From Euzebya tangerina (GTDB lineage: Bacteria; Actinomycetota; Nitriliruptoria; Euzebyales; Euzebyaceae), in assembly GCF_003074135.1 (NCBI RefSeq), contig NZ_PPDK01000001.1:930001-994000 (forward strand): 64,000 bases of DNA, given 5' to 3'. Both the position numbers and the translations under genes were made by a program. Every line of letters starts with the position of its first letter. The first letter of the stretch is position 1. The notes under the pieces are model-generated. The model had not been told where the DNA came from. It saw nothing but the letters and a program-made list of their open reading frames with translations, and did not search any database. This document shows, piece by piece, positions 20,335 through 28,184 of this stretch.

Positions 20335-21726
20335 TCATTTGCCCACGCGGGCCAGGTTGCCGGACACCCCGCTGGCATCCGCCGCCGGACGCGCGGCACT
20401 GATCATCACCAGCAGCGCGATCAGGATGTAGTTGGCCAGCAGCGAGGATCCGCCCTGCGACATGAACGGCAGGGTGATGCCGGTGAGCGGGATCAGCCGA
20501 GTGACGCCGCCGACGATCACGAAGACCTGCAGGCTGAACACGAACGTGAGCCCCGCCGCCAGCAGACGGCTGAAGTCGTCGGGTGCTCGCAGCGCGATGG
20601 TGAAGCCACGCCCGGCGATCAGGAAGTACAGCAACAGGATGGCCGTGGTCCCCAGCAGACCGAGCTCCTCACCGAGGGCGGCGAAGATGAAGTCCGTGGG
20701 GACATCCGGGATCAGCTCGGGGTTCCCCTGGCCCCAGCCGACGCCGGCGACACCTCCGGTCCCGAGGGCGAACAGCGACTGGACGAGTTGGAACCCGGTG
20801 TCCTGCGCGTCGGCGAACGGGTCCAGCCAGATCGCGACACGGGTCTGGACGTGGCTGAACTGCGACCACGCGGCCAGCGCGCCGGAGGCGAACAGCAGCC
20901 CGCCGGCGGCCACGTAGGCGATGCGGCCGGTCGCCATGTACAGCATGGCGACGAAGATGCTGAAGATGAGCAGGGAGAGGCCCAGGTCGCGCTCGAAGAC
21001 GAGGACGGCCAGCGAGACGATCCACGCCAGCCCGACGGGCCCGAACGCCCGGGCGGGAGGGACGTGCAGCGGGCCCAGCCGAGACGTGGCGGCCGACAGC
21101 AGCGCCCGCTTCTCCGCCAGATAGGAGGCGAAGAAGATCACCAGGCCGAGCTTGGCGAACTCGCCCGGCTGCAGGCTGAAGCCGCCGGGGACGCGAATCC
21201 AGATCCGCGAACCGCGCCCGAAGTCGGTGCCGATGACGGGGAGGAGTGGGGTGACCAGCGCCACCACGGCGACCAGCCCGATGATGTAGCGGTACCGGTC
21301 GAGGATGGTGTGGTCGCGCAGGAACAGGATGGTCCCGCAGAACAGCGCGATGCCGACGATCGTCCAGATCGTCTGCAGCGGCGCCAGCTGCAGCGCACCC
21401 TCTCGCGTGCGGACCGCGAAGTCGATCCGGTTGACCATGGCCAGGCCGATCCCGTTCAGCAGGAACCCGATCGGCAGCAGCAGCGGGTCGGCCCCCGGGG
21501 CCAGCCGCCGCACGACGATGTGGGCCGCGGCGGCGAGGGCAGCCAGGACGCCGCCGTAGGCCAGCAGGCCTGCCGGCAGCTGCGGGCTCTGCGCCAGGTT
21601 GACCAGCGTGTAGGCCGACAGCGTGATCAGGATGGCCAGGATCAGCAGCGCCAGCTCGGTGAAGGCGCGACGACGGTCAGCGGCCGAGGCCGCGGTGGTG
21701 TCGCGACCTCGTCGGAACAGCTTCAT
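20335..21726 (-). CDS. rodA: SEDS peptidoglycan glycosyltransferase RodA/FtsW
   Basis: A 463-residue polytopic protein of the SEDS family, which polymerises lipid II into glycan strands. It has about ten to twelve hydrophobic helices and the family-typical LIPDVPTDFIFAALGEELGLLG segment and the final LPFMSQGGSSLLANYI. The partner transpeptidase PbpA is encoded next on the same strand, so it is most likely the elongation-type RodA. It starts MKLFRRGRDT at 21726, 25 bp after the pstP stop. Confidence 0.94.
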   Translation of the reverse strand: MKLFRRGRDTTAASAADRRRAFTELALLILAILITLSAYTLVNLAQSPQLPAGLLAYGGVLAALAAAAHIVVRRLAPGADPLLLPIGFLLNGIGLAMVNRIDFAVRTREGALQLAPLQTIWTIVGIALFCGTILFLRDHTILDRYRYIIGLVAVVALVTPLLPVIGTDFGRGSRIWIRVPGGFSLQPGEFAKLGLVIFFASYLAEKRALLSAATSRLGPLHVPPARAFGPVGLAWIVSLAVLVFERDLGLSLLIFSIFVAMLYMATGRIAYVAAGGLLFASGALAAWSQFSHVQTRVAIWLDPFADAQDTGFQLVQSLFALGTGGVAGVGWGQGNPELIPDVPTDFIFAALGEELGLLGTTAILLLYFLIAGRGFTIALRAPDDFSRLLAAGLTFVFSLQVFVIVGGVTRLIPLTGITLPFMSQGGSSLLANYILIALLVMISAARPAADASGVSGNLARVGK

Positions 21727-21751
21727 CGGCGCCCCGTGATCAACGTGGTCA

Positions 21752-23215
21752 TCACTGGTTCGAGGTGGGTGACGGGTCGGGCTTCTCCGTCTCGGCCGTC
21801 GGCGACAGCGGGCTCACGCCCGAGGAGCTACCGGGTCTGCTGGACTGCTGGTCCAGCGGTGTGGGCTCGGGCGGGGCGGCAGGCTGGGTGGCCTCCGGTG
21901 TGGGCGAGGGCGCCAGCTCACCCGCCTCGGCGTCGGACTCCTCCAGATCCCCCTCCGCCTCCTCCATCGCGGGCAGCAGGATCTGCTCGACGTGGGTCTC
22001 CGCAGCCGCGACGCTCGGGAAGGACAGGCCGGATTCGAGGCCCTGGTGCAGCCGCATCGGCAGATCATCCAGCTCGAACGACTGCTCCTCGACCAGGCTG
22101 AACAGCGGCCAGCCCAGCACGCTGCCCTGGATGCCCCGGTAGATGCCGACCTGCTCGGCGTCGTCGACCCCGATGAAGACCTGGCGGTTGACCAGCACCA
22201 GGGCGCCGCCGGCGAGCAGCGCGAGGATCAGGATGATGCCGACGATGATGGCACCGACCCGACGCCGACGGTTGACCGGCGGCGGGCTGGTCGAGGTGGT
22301 GATGGTCGGGTCGCCGTTCGACAGCTCCGACAGCCGCTGCGCGTCGAGCGACTCGGGAGGGGCCGTGTCGGCACTCTGCTTGGCGGCCTGTGCCAACGCC
22401 CGGGGATCGCCCAGCTCGGCGGTGACGTCGTCGTCGTGGCTGGCCTTCGGGATCTCGGCCGGGGCGGCGACGACCGGGCCCTCATCACCCTCGACCCGCA
22501 GCAGGACACAGGTGATGTTGTCCGGGCCACCGCTGGCATTGGCGGCGTCGATCAGGCGCTGGCACGCGATGTTGCCGTCGGGCTCGGTGCGGAGGATCTC
22601 GGCGATGAGGGAGTCCGCCACCGGTCCGGTCAGGCCGTCGGAGCAGAGCAGGATCTGGTCGCCGCCTCGGAGTTCCAGCGGCGTCTCCATCTGGTCCACG
22701 ACCAGGGAGGACTCGACGCCGATGGCACGGGTGATGACGCTGCGCTGTGGGTGCGTGGCGGCCTGTTCGGGGGTCAGCCGCCCCTCCTTGACCAGCTCCG
22801 CGACCAGCGTGTGGTCCTCGGTCAGCATCTCGAGCATGCCGTCGCGCAGCAGGTAGGCGCGGCTGTCGCCGACGTGGGCCAGGTGGAGGGTGCGCTCGCG
22901 GACCATGACGGTGGTGAGCGTGGTCCCCATGCCACGGAGGTCGGGGTCCTCCACGGCCTTGCCGATGACGACCTGGTTGGCCTGGCGGACGGCCTCGGCC
23001 AGGGCTTCGGTGGCGGCGGAGGGGTCGCTGTAGGTCTCCTCGTCGATGGCGCGCAAGGGGCCGAGGGCGGCTTCGGAGGCGACCTCACCGGCCGCGTGCC
23101 CGCCCATCCCGTCGGCGACGGCGAAGACGGTGTTGCCGACCATAAGGTTGTCCTCGTTGACCTCGCGGAACAGCCCCTTATTGGTGTCGCCGAAGGCGTG
23201 GATCACGAAGGTCAT
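21752..23215 (-). CDS. pstP: PP2C-type Ser/Thr phosphatase PstP
   Basis: A 487-residue protein phosphatase. Residues 1 to about 240 are a PP2C domain with metal-binding motifs NEDN (20-23), ADGMGGHAAGE (from 34), GDSRAYL and SDGLTGPV. A linker leads to one transmembrane helix (AIIVGIILILALLAGGALVLV) and an extracellular tail rich in Glu/Pro/Thr. It reverses phosphorylation by PknB and its substrates. It overlaps fhaB by 4 bases, consistent with an operon. Confidence 0.95.
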   Translation of the reverse strand: MTFVIHAFGDTNKGLFREVNEDNLMVGNTVFAVADGMGGHAAGEVASEAALGPLRAIDEETYSDPSAATEALAEAVRQANQVVIGKAVEDPDLRGMGTTLTTVMVRERTLHLAHVGDSRAYLLRDGMLEMLTEDHTLVAELVKEGRLTPEQAATHPQRSVITRAIGVESSLVVDQMETPLELRGGDQILLCSDGLTGPVADSLIAEILRTEPDGNIACQRLIDAANASGGPDNITCVLLRVEGDEGPVVAAPAEIPKASHDDDVTAELGDPRALAQAAKQSADTAPPESLDAQRLSELSNGDPTITTSTSPPPVNRRRRVGAIIVGIILILALLAGGALVLVNRQVFIGVDDAEQVGIYRGIQGSVLGWPLFSLVEEQSFELDDLPMRLHQGLESGLSFPSVAAAETHVEQILLPAMEEAEGDLEESDAEAGELAPSPTPEATQPAAPPEPTPLDQQSSRPGSSSGVSPLSPTAETEKPDPSPTSNQ

Positions 23216-23670
23216 CGGCGCACCTCCACCGTGGTGCGTCCGAAGGAGATCTGGTCGCCAGCTCGCAGCGGTGTTGGTGCGGTCAGGCGGACCTGGTTGA
23301 GGTAGGTGCCGTTGGTCGAGCCCTCGTCGGCGATCTGCCAGCCATCGTGTCCCCCGTCGATCCGCGCGTGGAAGTCGCTGGCGTAGGGGTCTGACAGGAC
23401 CACCGTCGCGGTGTTGTGTCGCCCGAAGGTGATGCTGCGTCCTTCCTCCAGCGGCATGACCCGTGGCGCACCGTCAGGGACGTGGATCACCAGCTCGCGC
23501 GGCCGAGCGCGACGCTGCTTGGCGGGCCGTCCGCGGCTGGCGATGGCCCGGGCTTGGGTGGAGCCGGGGTTGGCGACGTCCTTGATGACCCACCGCACCG
23601 CCCGCGCGACGAAGGCGTACAGCAGCACCAGGAACAGCGCCTGGAGGACTGTGAAGACGATGGGTGGCAA
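23212..23670 (-). CDS. fhaB: Membrane-anchored FHA-domain protein FhaB
   Basis: A 152-residue protein with an N-terminal transmembrane helix (VFTVLQALFLVLLYAFVARAV) and a C-terminal FHA domain showing ITFGRH, SDFHARI and DEGSTNGTYLN, which together bind phosphothreonine. In mycobacteria the equivalent FhaB (FipA) links PknA/PknB signalling to division. It is placed between fhaA (3 bp gap) and pstP (4-bp overlap). Confidence 0.94.
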   Translation of the reverse strand: MPPIVFTVLQALFLVLLYAFVARAVRWVIKDVANPGSTQARAIASRGRPAKQRRARPRELVIHVPDGAPRVMPLEEGRSITFGRHNTATVVLSDPYASDFHARIDGGHDGWQIADEGSTNGTYLNQVRLTAPTPLRAGDQISFGRTTVEVRR

Positions 23671-23673
23671 CGA

Positions 23674-24516
23674 TCATCCGCCGCTGAGCAGGAACGAGAA
23701 GGTGATGTCGCCGACCTCGACCCGGTCGCCGGGCTTGATCTCGGACACCTGGACGCCGTGGCCGTTGACCCGGATGCCGTTGGTGGACCCGAGGTCGGTG
23801 ATGGTCCAGCGGTCGCCTTCCTGCTGGATCCGGGCGTGGCGTCGGCTGACCGCCGCGCCGGTGAGGGTGATCTCGCACTCGGGCAGCCGGCCGAGCACGG
23901 TCGAGCCGGGGTTGAGGGGGAACAGCTTGCCGGCGTCGGACCCCTCGACGGCCCGCAGGATCGGCTTGTGGCCCGCCGCTGCCGGTCCGGCGGCTGCGGC
24001 GCCGTCGTCGCTGGGCGAGTTGGTACCGGCGGTTGGGGCTGGCTGGGCTTGCGCTGGCTGGGCCTGCGCCGGTTGGGCGTGTGCTGGCTGGGCCGGGGCT
24101 GGCGGGGAAGGTTGCTGTGCTGGTGGGGAGGGCTGGCGTCGCGCGCCAGGGGCCTCGCTCTTCCCACGCAACTCGAAGGTGCCGACCCGGATCTCGTCGT
24201 TGCGTTCGAACTCGATGCGGATGGGCCCCTGGGTGCGCCAGCCCTTGTCGTCGGCGGTGCGGCGGGCGACGTCGGCCAGTTCGCGCTGGAGGGAGCGGGT
24301 GAAGCCGCTGAAGCGCTGGAGGTCCTGCTCGGAGAGCGTGAATCGGTACACGTTGGGCACGTACACGGCGTCGACGCCGACATGCTGGTAGTCGGCCTGG
24401 TAGCGCTGGACGGCCTTGGCCATCTCGACCGGCTGCAGGCCGGAGCGAAAGGCGCGGGCGAAGAAGCCTTCGACTGCGCCTTCGAGACGCTTCTCGAAGT
24501 CTCTGAGAATGCTCAT
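23674..24516 (-). CDS. fhaA: DUF3662/FHA-domain protein FhaA
   Basis: A 280-residue cytoplasmic protein. The N-terminal domain (about 1-115; SILRDFEKRLEGAVEGFFARAF) is the DUF3662 module, followed by a low-complexity linker of Pro/Ala/Gln repeats (PAQPAHAQPAQAQ) and a C-terminal FHA domain (VLGRLPECEITL, SRRHARI, GSTNGIRVNG). In mycobacteria FhaA binds phosphorylated MviN and modulates wall precursor export. It is the first gene of the cluster; its promoter must lie in 24517-24600, but none is clear. Confidence 0.94.
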   Translation of the reverse strand: MSILRDFEKRLEGAVEGFFARAFRSGLQPVEMAKAVQRYQADYQHVGVDAVYVPNVYRFTLSEQDLQRFSGFTRSLQRELADVARRTADDKGWRTQGPIRIEFERNDEIRVGTFELRGKSEAPGARRQPSPPAQQPSPPAPAQPAHAQPAQAQPAQAQPAPTAGTNSPSDDGAAAAGPAAAGHKPILRAVEGSDAGKLFPLNPGSTVLGRLPECEITLTGAAVSRRHARIQQEGDRWTITDLGSTNGIRVNGHGVQVSEIKPGDRVEVGDITFSFLLSGG

Positions 24517-24631
24517 GGTTGGTGAGGGGTTGCCTAGCGGTGTGTTCGTGGAAGCTGACCCAGAAGTCTACGGTTTCGCTGACGGGAGGGTCCGCTGGTC
24601 GAACGGGAACCGGGAGGTGTCCGCGAATCGT

Positions 24632-24698
24632 CCGTCGTGGGCTCCGCATTCGACCGTCGTGGTTCTCCGGACTCGACCGTCGTGGTCTTCGGATTCGA
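24632..24698 (+). repeat. Three tandem units built on CCGTCGTGG
   Basis: Units start at 24632, 24654 and 24677. Each begins CCGTCGTGG and ends TTCGA or CTCGA; the middle varies. Too short, spacerless and divergent for CRISPR; it looks like a degenerate intergenic tandem repeat. Confidence 0.75.
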
Positions 24699-24735
24699 CA
24701 CGATCGGGGCCTGACCCACGTATGCGGTCGAATCT

Positions 24736-24785
24736 GCACGATCGTGGACTTCTTCGCCCATGGACGCCGAACTCCACGATCGTGC
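24736..24785. repeat. Inverted repeat with palindromic arms (CACGATCGTG)
   Basis: GCACGATCGTGGA at 24736-24748 is perfectly inverted as TCCACGATCGTGC at 24773-24785, 24 bp apart. Each arm is itself a palindrome around CACGATCGTG, so the element can form either one long stem or two short cruciforms. It could be a miniature palindromic element or protein-binding site. Confidence 0.75.
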
Positions 24786-24820
24786 CGGCCGGTCAGCCGA
24801 CCGCGGCTCGGCGACGCCGG

Positions 24821-25537
24821 CTAGCGGCCTGTCCAGACGTCCAAGACGGCTTGCGCGTCCAGCCCCTCACCGTCCGACCAGCCGAGCCAGATCGTGCTGA
24901 CCCCGCTGTCCAGCCCGGCGAGGTCGACCAGCCAGATCCCCGGGTTCTCCTGTTCGACGGGGAGCGGTGTCTGCTCCGGGGTCTGGTCAGGCGCGGTCAG
25001 CTGCTCCGAGACCGAGGCGGACAGCTCTCCCTCGTCGTAGGTGACCACGAGTTGGGCGTCGGCCTGGAGGGTGACCTCCACCTCCGGCAGCCCGTCAGCG
25101 CACACGGTTGGGCCGAACCCCTCCGGCAGGCAGTAGGAGAACGGCGCGACCGGCGCGGAGTCGATGTCGGAGGAGACGCCGAAGGAGGTTGGCCCTAAAG
25201 GCTGCGGCGGAACCTGGGCGTCGGTCCCCGGTCCCTCCGCAGCGGGACCCTCGTGCTCTCCTGGCGGTCCGGCCCCGTCGCCAATCCCACCGTCGGGCTC
25301 GACGGGGATGGGGCCGGTGGGCAGCTCGCTCGTGGTGGGTTCGGCCGGCTGGGTGGGTTCGGCCGCGTCGGCGGGTTCGGGCGGGTTGGTGGGTTCGGGC
25401 GGGTTGGTGGGTTCGGCCTCGTCGACCGTCCCTTCCGTGGCGCTGGCCGGATCTTCACCACCCGCGGCGAGCCCTGGCCCGTCGGCGCAGGCCGCAACCA
25501 GGAGCAGGGCAACGGTGAGCAGGATGAGGCGGGGCAC
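24821..25537 (-). CDS. Secreted lipoprotein of unknown function
   Basis: A 238-residue protein starting at GTG 25537 (VPRLILLTVALLLVAACADG), a lipoprotein signal peptide with lipobox VAAC. After the cysteine comes a Pro/Glu/Thr spacer with repeats such as EPTNPPEPTNPPEP, then a domain with a possible disulfide pair (YCLPEGFGPTVCADGLPEV) and a beta-rich tail. No family recognised. Probably a wall-spanning anchored protein. The longer frame (to 25603) would destroy the signal peptide. Confidence 0.7.
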   Translation of the reverse strand: MPRLILLTVALLLVAACADGPGLAAGGEDPASATEGTVDEAEPTNPPEPTNPPEPADAAEPTQPAEPTTSELPTGPIPVEPDGGIGDGAGPPGEHEGPAAEGPGTDAQVPPQPLGPTSFGVSSDIDSAPVAPFSYCLPEGFGPTVCADGLPEVEVTLQADAQLVVTYDEGELSASVSEQLTAPDQTPEQTPLPVEQENPGIWLVDLAGLDSGVSTIWLGWSDGEGLDAQAVLDVWTGR

Positions 25538-25622
25538 GGCGGACTCCTCTGGTGTGGGGTCGGACACAGCAGTCTGACGTATGCCGCCAGCAGATGGTTG
25601 CATCGGCCACTAGGGTTCTGCC

Positions 25623-26558
25623 ATGGCTGAGATGACGTGGACGCTTGCCGACATCCCGGACCAGACGGGACGGGTGGCCGTGGTCACCGGGGCCAACAGC
25701 GGGATCGGCCTGATCACAGCCCGAGAGCTGGCCATCAAGGGGGCCCATGTGGTGATGGGCTGTCGGAATCTGACCAAGGGCGAGTCGGCCGTAGCGGACA
25801 TTCGGGCGGAGGCGCCCTCAGCGGCCCTGGAGTTGGTGCAGCTCGATCTGGCGAGCCTGGACTCGGTCCGCGCATTCGCCGCAGAGGTCAAGGGGCGTCA
25901 CAACCGGCTGGACGTCCTGGTGAACAACGCCGGGATCATGATGGTGCCGGAGGGGACGACGCAGGACGGGTTCGAGCTGCAGTTCGGCGTGAATCACCTG
26001 GGTCACTTCGCGTTGACCGGTCTGCTGTTCGATCTCCTCGCCGAGACCGATGGGAGTCGCGTGGTCACCGTGTCCAGCAGCGCCCATGCCTGGGGGACGT
26101 TCGACGCCGAGGACCCCATGTTCCAGACGTCCCCGTACGACAAGCGGGAGGCGTACGGCCGGTCGAAGCTCGCCAACCTGCTGTTCACCTACGAGTTGCA
26201 GCGTCGGGTCGAGCAGGCGGGGCTCGACGGACCGGCCGCGCTGGCCGCCCACCCCGGTGTGGCAGCCACCAACCTGGGTGACCACATGCTTCGGGGGTGG
26301 TACGCCAAGCCGGTGAAGCTCCTCATGAACGTGGTCTTCCCGTCCGCAGTGCAGGGTGCGTTGCCTACGCTGCGGGCAGCGGTCGATCCCGATGCCGAGG
26401 CCGGGGAGTACTACGGCCCTGATGGGTTCCAGGAGGCCCGGGGCAAACCCGTGGTGGTCCGCTCGAACCGGGCCTCGCGCGATGAGACGGATGCCCGGAA
26501 GCTCTGGGAGATCTCGGAGGAGTTGACCGGGGTGCGTTTCCGCGGCCTGGAGGGCTGA
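25623..26558 (+). CDS. Short-chain dehydrogenase/reductase (retinol-dehydrogenase-like SDR)
   Basis: A 311-residue classical SDR: cofactor motif VVTGANSGIGL, structural NNAG (VLVNNAGIMM), active-site serine in VTVSSSAH, and YGRSK as the YxxxK catalytic pair. The long C-terminal part and the sequence style match the RDH/WWOX-like bacterial SDRs that are often annotated as retinol dehydrogenase-like. The true substrate is unknown. It lies 264 bp upstream of the heliorhodopsin gene on the same strand, possibly linked through the small ORF at 26566. Confidence 0.88.
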   Translation: MAEMTWTLADIPDQTGRVAVVTGANSGIGLITARELAIKGAHVVMGCRNLTKGESAVADIRAEAPSAALELVQLDLASLDSVRAFAAEVKGRHNRLDVLVNNAGIMMVPEGTTQDGFELQFGVNHLGHFALTGLLFDLLAETDGSRVVTVSSSAHAWGTFDAEDPMFQTSPYDKREAYGRSKLANLLFTYELQRRVEQAGLDGPAALAAHPGVAATNLGDHMLRGWYAKPVKLLMNVVFPSAVQGALPTLRAAVDPDAEAGEYYGPDGFQEARGKPVVVRSNRASRDETDARKLWEISEELTGVRFRGLEG

Positions 26559-26565
26559 GTCGCCG

Positions 26566-26826
26566 ATGGCACGGCGCGCTCGGCAGCTGGGACCGCGGTG
26601 GTGGCGGCGGTGGCGCCAACGGCGGCGGCGGATGACCGAGGTGCGTGACGGCGGACCTCCCCGCCAGGCACACCAGAAGCACGCACACCCCGGAGACTTC
26701 CTCGAAGGCTCCTTCAACCAACCGGGCTCACACCAGCCGCCGAGCTCGGGCCCGACGAGCCGACGTTTGGCGGGGCCGGGAGCGGTCAACGGTGAGCAGA
26801 CCACCGTCGACCGGAGCGCCTCATGA
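26566..26826 (+). CDS. Possible small basic protein coupled to the heliorhodopsin gene
   Basis: An 86-residue frame begins 7 bp after the SDR stop and ends with a TGA that overlaps the heliorhodopsin ATG (ATGA). Its N-terminus is extremely basic and Trp-rich (PRWWRRWRQRRRR) and the rest is polar. No family is recognised and codon third positions are less G/C-biased than in neighbours, so it may be chance. Its only support is the tight spacing on both sides. Confidence 0.3.
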   Translation: MARRARQLGPRWWRRWRQRRRRMTEVRDGGPPRQAHQKHAHPGDFLEGSFNQPGSHQPPSSGPTSRRLAGPGAVNGEQTTVDRSAS

Positions 26827-27650
26827 CCTCCATCAACAATCCCGCCGTCCACGCCTCCTCCGACAGCGCAGCCCAGATCGAGGTGAGTTCGGAGCGGGCC
26901 ACCAATCTGCGGCGGTGGAACATCGCCATGGGCACGCTGCACGGCATCTCCGGCGTGGTCATGTTGATCCTCGCCAACGACTTCACCCTGCCAGTGGGCG
27001 CCCGGTACCTGCTCGGCCCCCCGGGCACCGGCTTCGAGGACGCCACGACGACCGAGCTGTTCGCCTTCCCGCTGGCCATCGGCACTGCGGGCTTCCTGCT
27101 GCTCTCGGCCCTCTTCCACGGGATCATCGCCACGGTCGGGTTCTCGCGGTACCTCGACGAGTTGCGGCACGGGCGGAACCGCTTCCGCTGGGTGGAGTAC
27201 TCCGCCTCCTCCACGTTGATGATCGTGCTGATCGCGATGCTCAACATCACCGAGTTCGCGGCCTTGATCGCCATCGCCGGAGCCAACATCGCCATGATCC
27301 TGTTCGGCTGGATCATGGAGATGGTCAACCGCCCCGGGGAGCCGGTCTGGTGGACCCCTTTCGCCTTCGGCTCCGTGATCGGCTTGGTGCCCTGGCTGGT
27401 GCTCGCGTTCTACCTGGTCCAGCCCGGCACACCAGAGGGGTCGCCGTCGGCGCCCGGCTTCGTGTACGGCATCGTCTTCACGATCTTCGTCTTCTTCAAC
27501 ACCTTCGCGGTGAACCAGTGGGCGCAGTACGCCCAGAAGGGCCGCTGGAAGGACTACCTGGTGGGTGAGAAGACCTATCAGGTGCTCTCGTTGGTGGCGA
27601 AGAGCGCGCTGGCCTGGCAGATCTTCGCCAACACGCTCATACCGGCGTAG
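26823..27650 (+). CDS. Heliorhodopsin
   Basis: A 275-residue seven-helix protein with clear heliorhodopsin hallmarks: FRWVEYSASSTLMI with the counterion glutamate at E125, and the last helix LSLVAKSALAWQIFANTL with the retinal Schiff-base lysine K260 and the serine four residues before it (S256). His40 and His99 may correspond to the two conserved internal histidines of helices A and B. Heliorhodopsins bind retinal but have inverted topology and no general pump activity; they are thought to be sensory or enzyme-regulating. A retinal-forming Blh gene is in this window at 62869-63852. tRNA-Leu follows. Confidence 0.95.
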   Translation: MTSINNPAVHASSDSAAQIEVSSERATNLRRWNIAMGTLHGISGVVMLILANDFTLPVGARYLLGPPGTGFEDATTTELFAFPLAIGTAGFLLLSALFHGIIATVGFSRYLDELRHGRNRFRWVEYSASSTLMIVLIAMLNITEFAALIAIAGANIAMILFGWIMEMVNRPGEPVWWTPFAFGSVIGLVPWLVLAFYLVQPGTPEGSPSAPGFVYGIVFTIFVFFNTFAVNQWAQYAQKGRWKDYLVGEKTYQVLSLVAKSALAWQIFANTLIPA

Positions 27651-27686
27651 CAAAGGCGCGGGCTGGCTGGCCGGGCTGGCCCTCGC

Positions 27687-27692
27687 TACACT
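27687..27692 (+). promoter_or_regulatory. Probable -10 element TACACT for tRNA-Leu
   Basis: TACACT is 27 bp before the tRNA and identical to the hexamer before tRNA-Ile (9092-9097). No good -35 is seen. Confidence 0.35.
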
Positions 27693-27719
27693 CAGCGACT
27701 CCTCAATCCATTGAGCCAC

Positions 27720-27804
27720 GGGCGAGTGGCGGAATTGGTAGACGCGCACGGTTCAGGTCCGTGTGTCTTCGGACATGGGGGTTCAAGTCCCCCCTCGCCC
27801 ACCA
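27720..27804 (+). tRNA. leuT: tRNA-Leu (CAG), CCA encoded
   Basis: Acceptor GGGCGAG pairs with CTCGCCC, the anticodon CAG is at 27754-27756 between CACGG/CCGTG, a long variable arm (TGTCTTCGGACA) marks a class II tRNA, and the T-arm is GGGGGTTCAAGTCCCCC. Unlike the other two tRNAs in the window, the terminal CCA (27802-27804) is encoded. Confidence 0.97.
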
Positions 27805-28184
27805 GCCGGTCGAAACGCAGTCTGACCTGGAGTTTCTCCGATGTCGTGCACTTCGGTCGCGTGTGTCGGTTCAGCGCTGTTGTAGGCGCGATGACCCAGC
27901 GATGACCAAACAGCAGCGGTTCGGCGCGAGACGGGGCGCCTTGGGGTGGGACGATTTGGGACTCGGAGGAGTGGTTCCAGGTGACATGGGGACGGCCTCC
28001 TGGCTGAGGTGCCGTGGTGGCTAGGTGCGGTCTGTGGCGAGTCGTTCGGGCCAAGTTGAGCCGTTCAGCGGCCTGCGATCAGAGGGTCCAGCCTCACTCG
28101 AGGACCCGGACGCGTCGTCTTCGCAACGTTCGTTGAGGCCGATAGGCTTCTCTAAAGGGAAAGGCCCATCTCGTTTGGAAGAAC
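27805..28184. other. 380-bp gap between tRNA-Leu and the Fic gene
   Basis: No credible gene, integrase remnant or repeat of the tRNA 3' end is seen. Base composition looks somewhat less GC-rich than the surroundings. The Fic gene promoter probably lies near 28140-28160 (GATAGGCT) but is not clear. Confidence 0.5.

Larger units (their letters stand above)
24517..24820. other. Gene-free gap with short tandem and inverted repeats
   Basis: Between fhaA and a lipoprotein gene on the same strand. It holds three tandem units of 22-23 bp (24632-24698) and a separate pair of inverted palindromic arms (24736-24785). Small ORFs across it are repeat-driven and not credible. Confidence 0.75.

Noticed and set aside
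20323-22101. 592-codon plus-strand ORF over rodA
   Set aside because: Very Gln/Asp/Arg-rich antisense translation; rodA is conserved on the other strand.
24632-24698. Tandem CCGTCGTGG units considered as CRISPR
   Set aside because: Units abut without spacers and their middles differ.
25818-27749. 643-codon minus-strand ORF over the SDR and heliorhodopsin
   Set aside because: Antisense of two real genes and part of tRNA-Leu.
27805-28184. Mobile-element boundary after tRNA-Leu
   Set aside because: No integrase, transposase or repeat of the tRNA 3' end was found in the window; kept only as a weak suggestion for the Fic gene.
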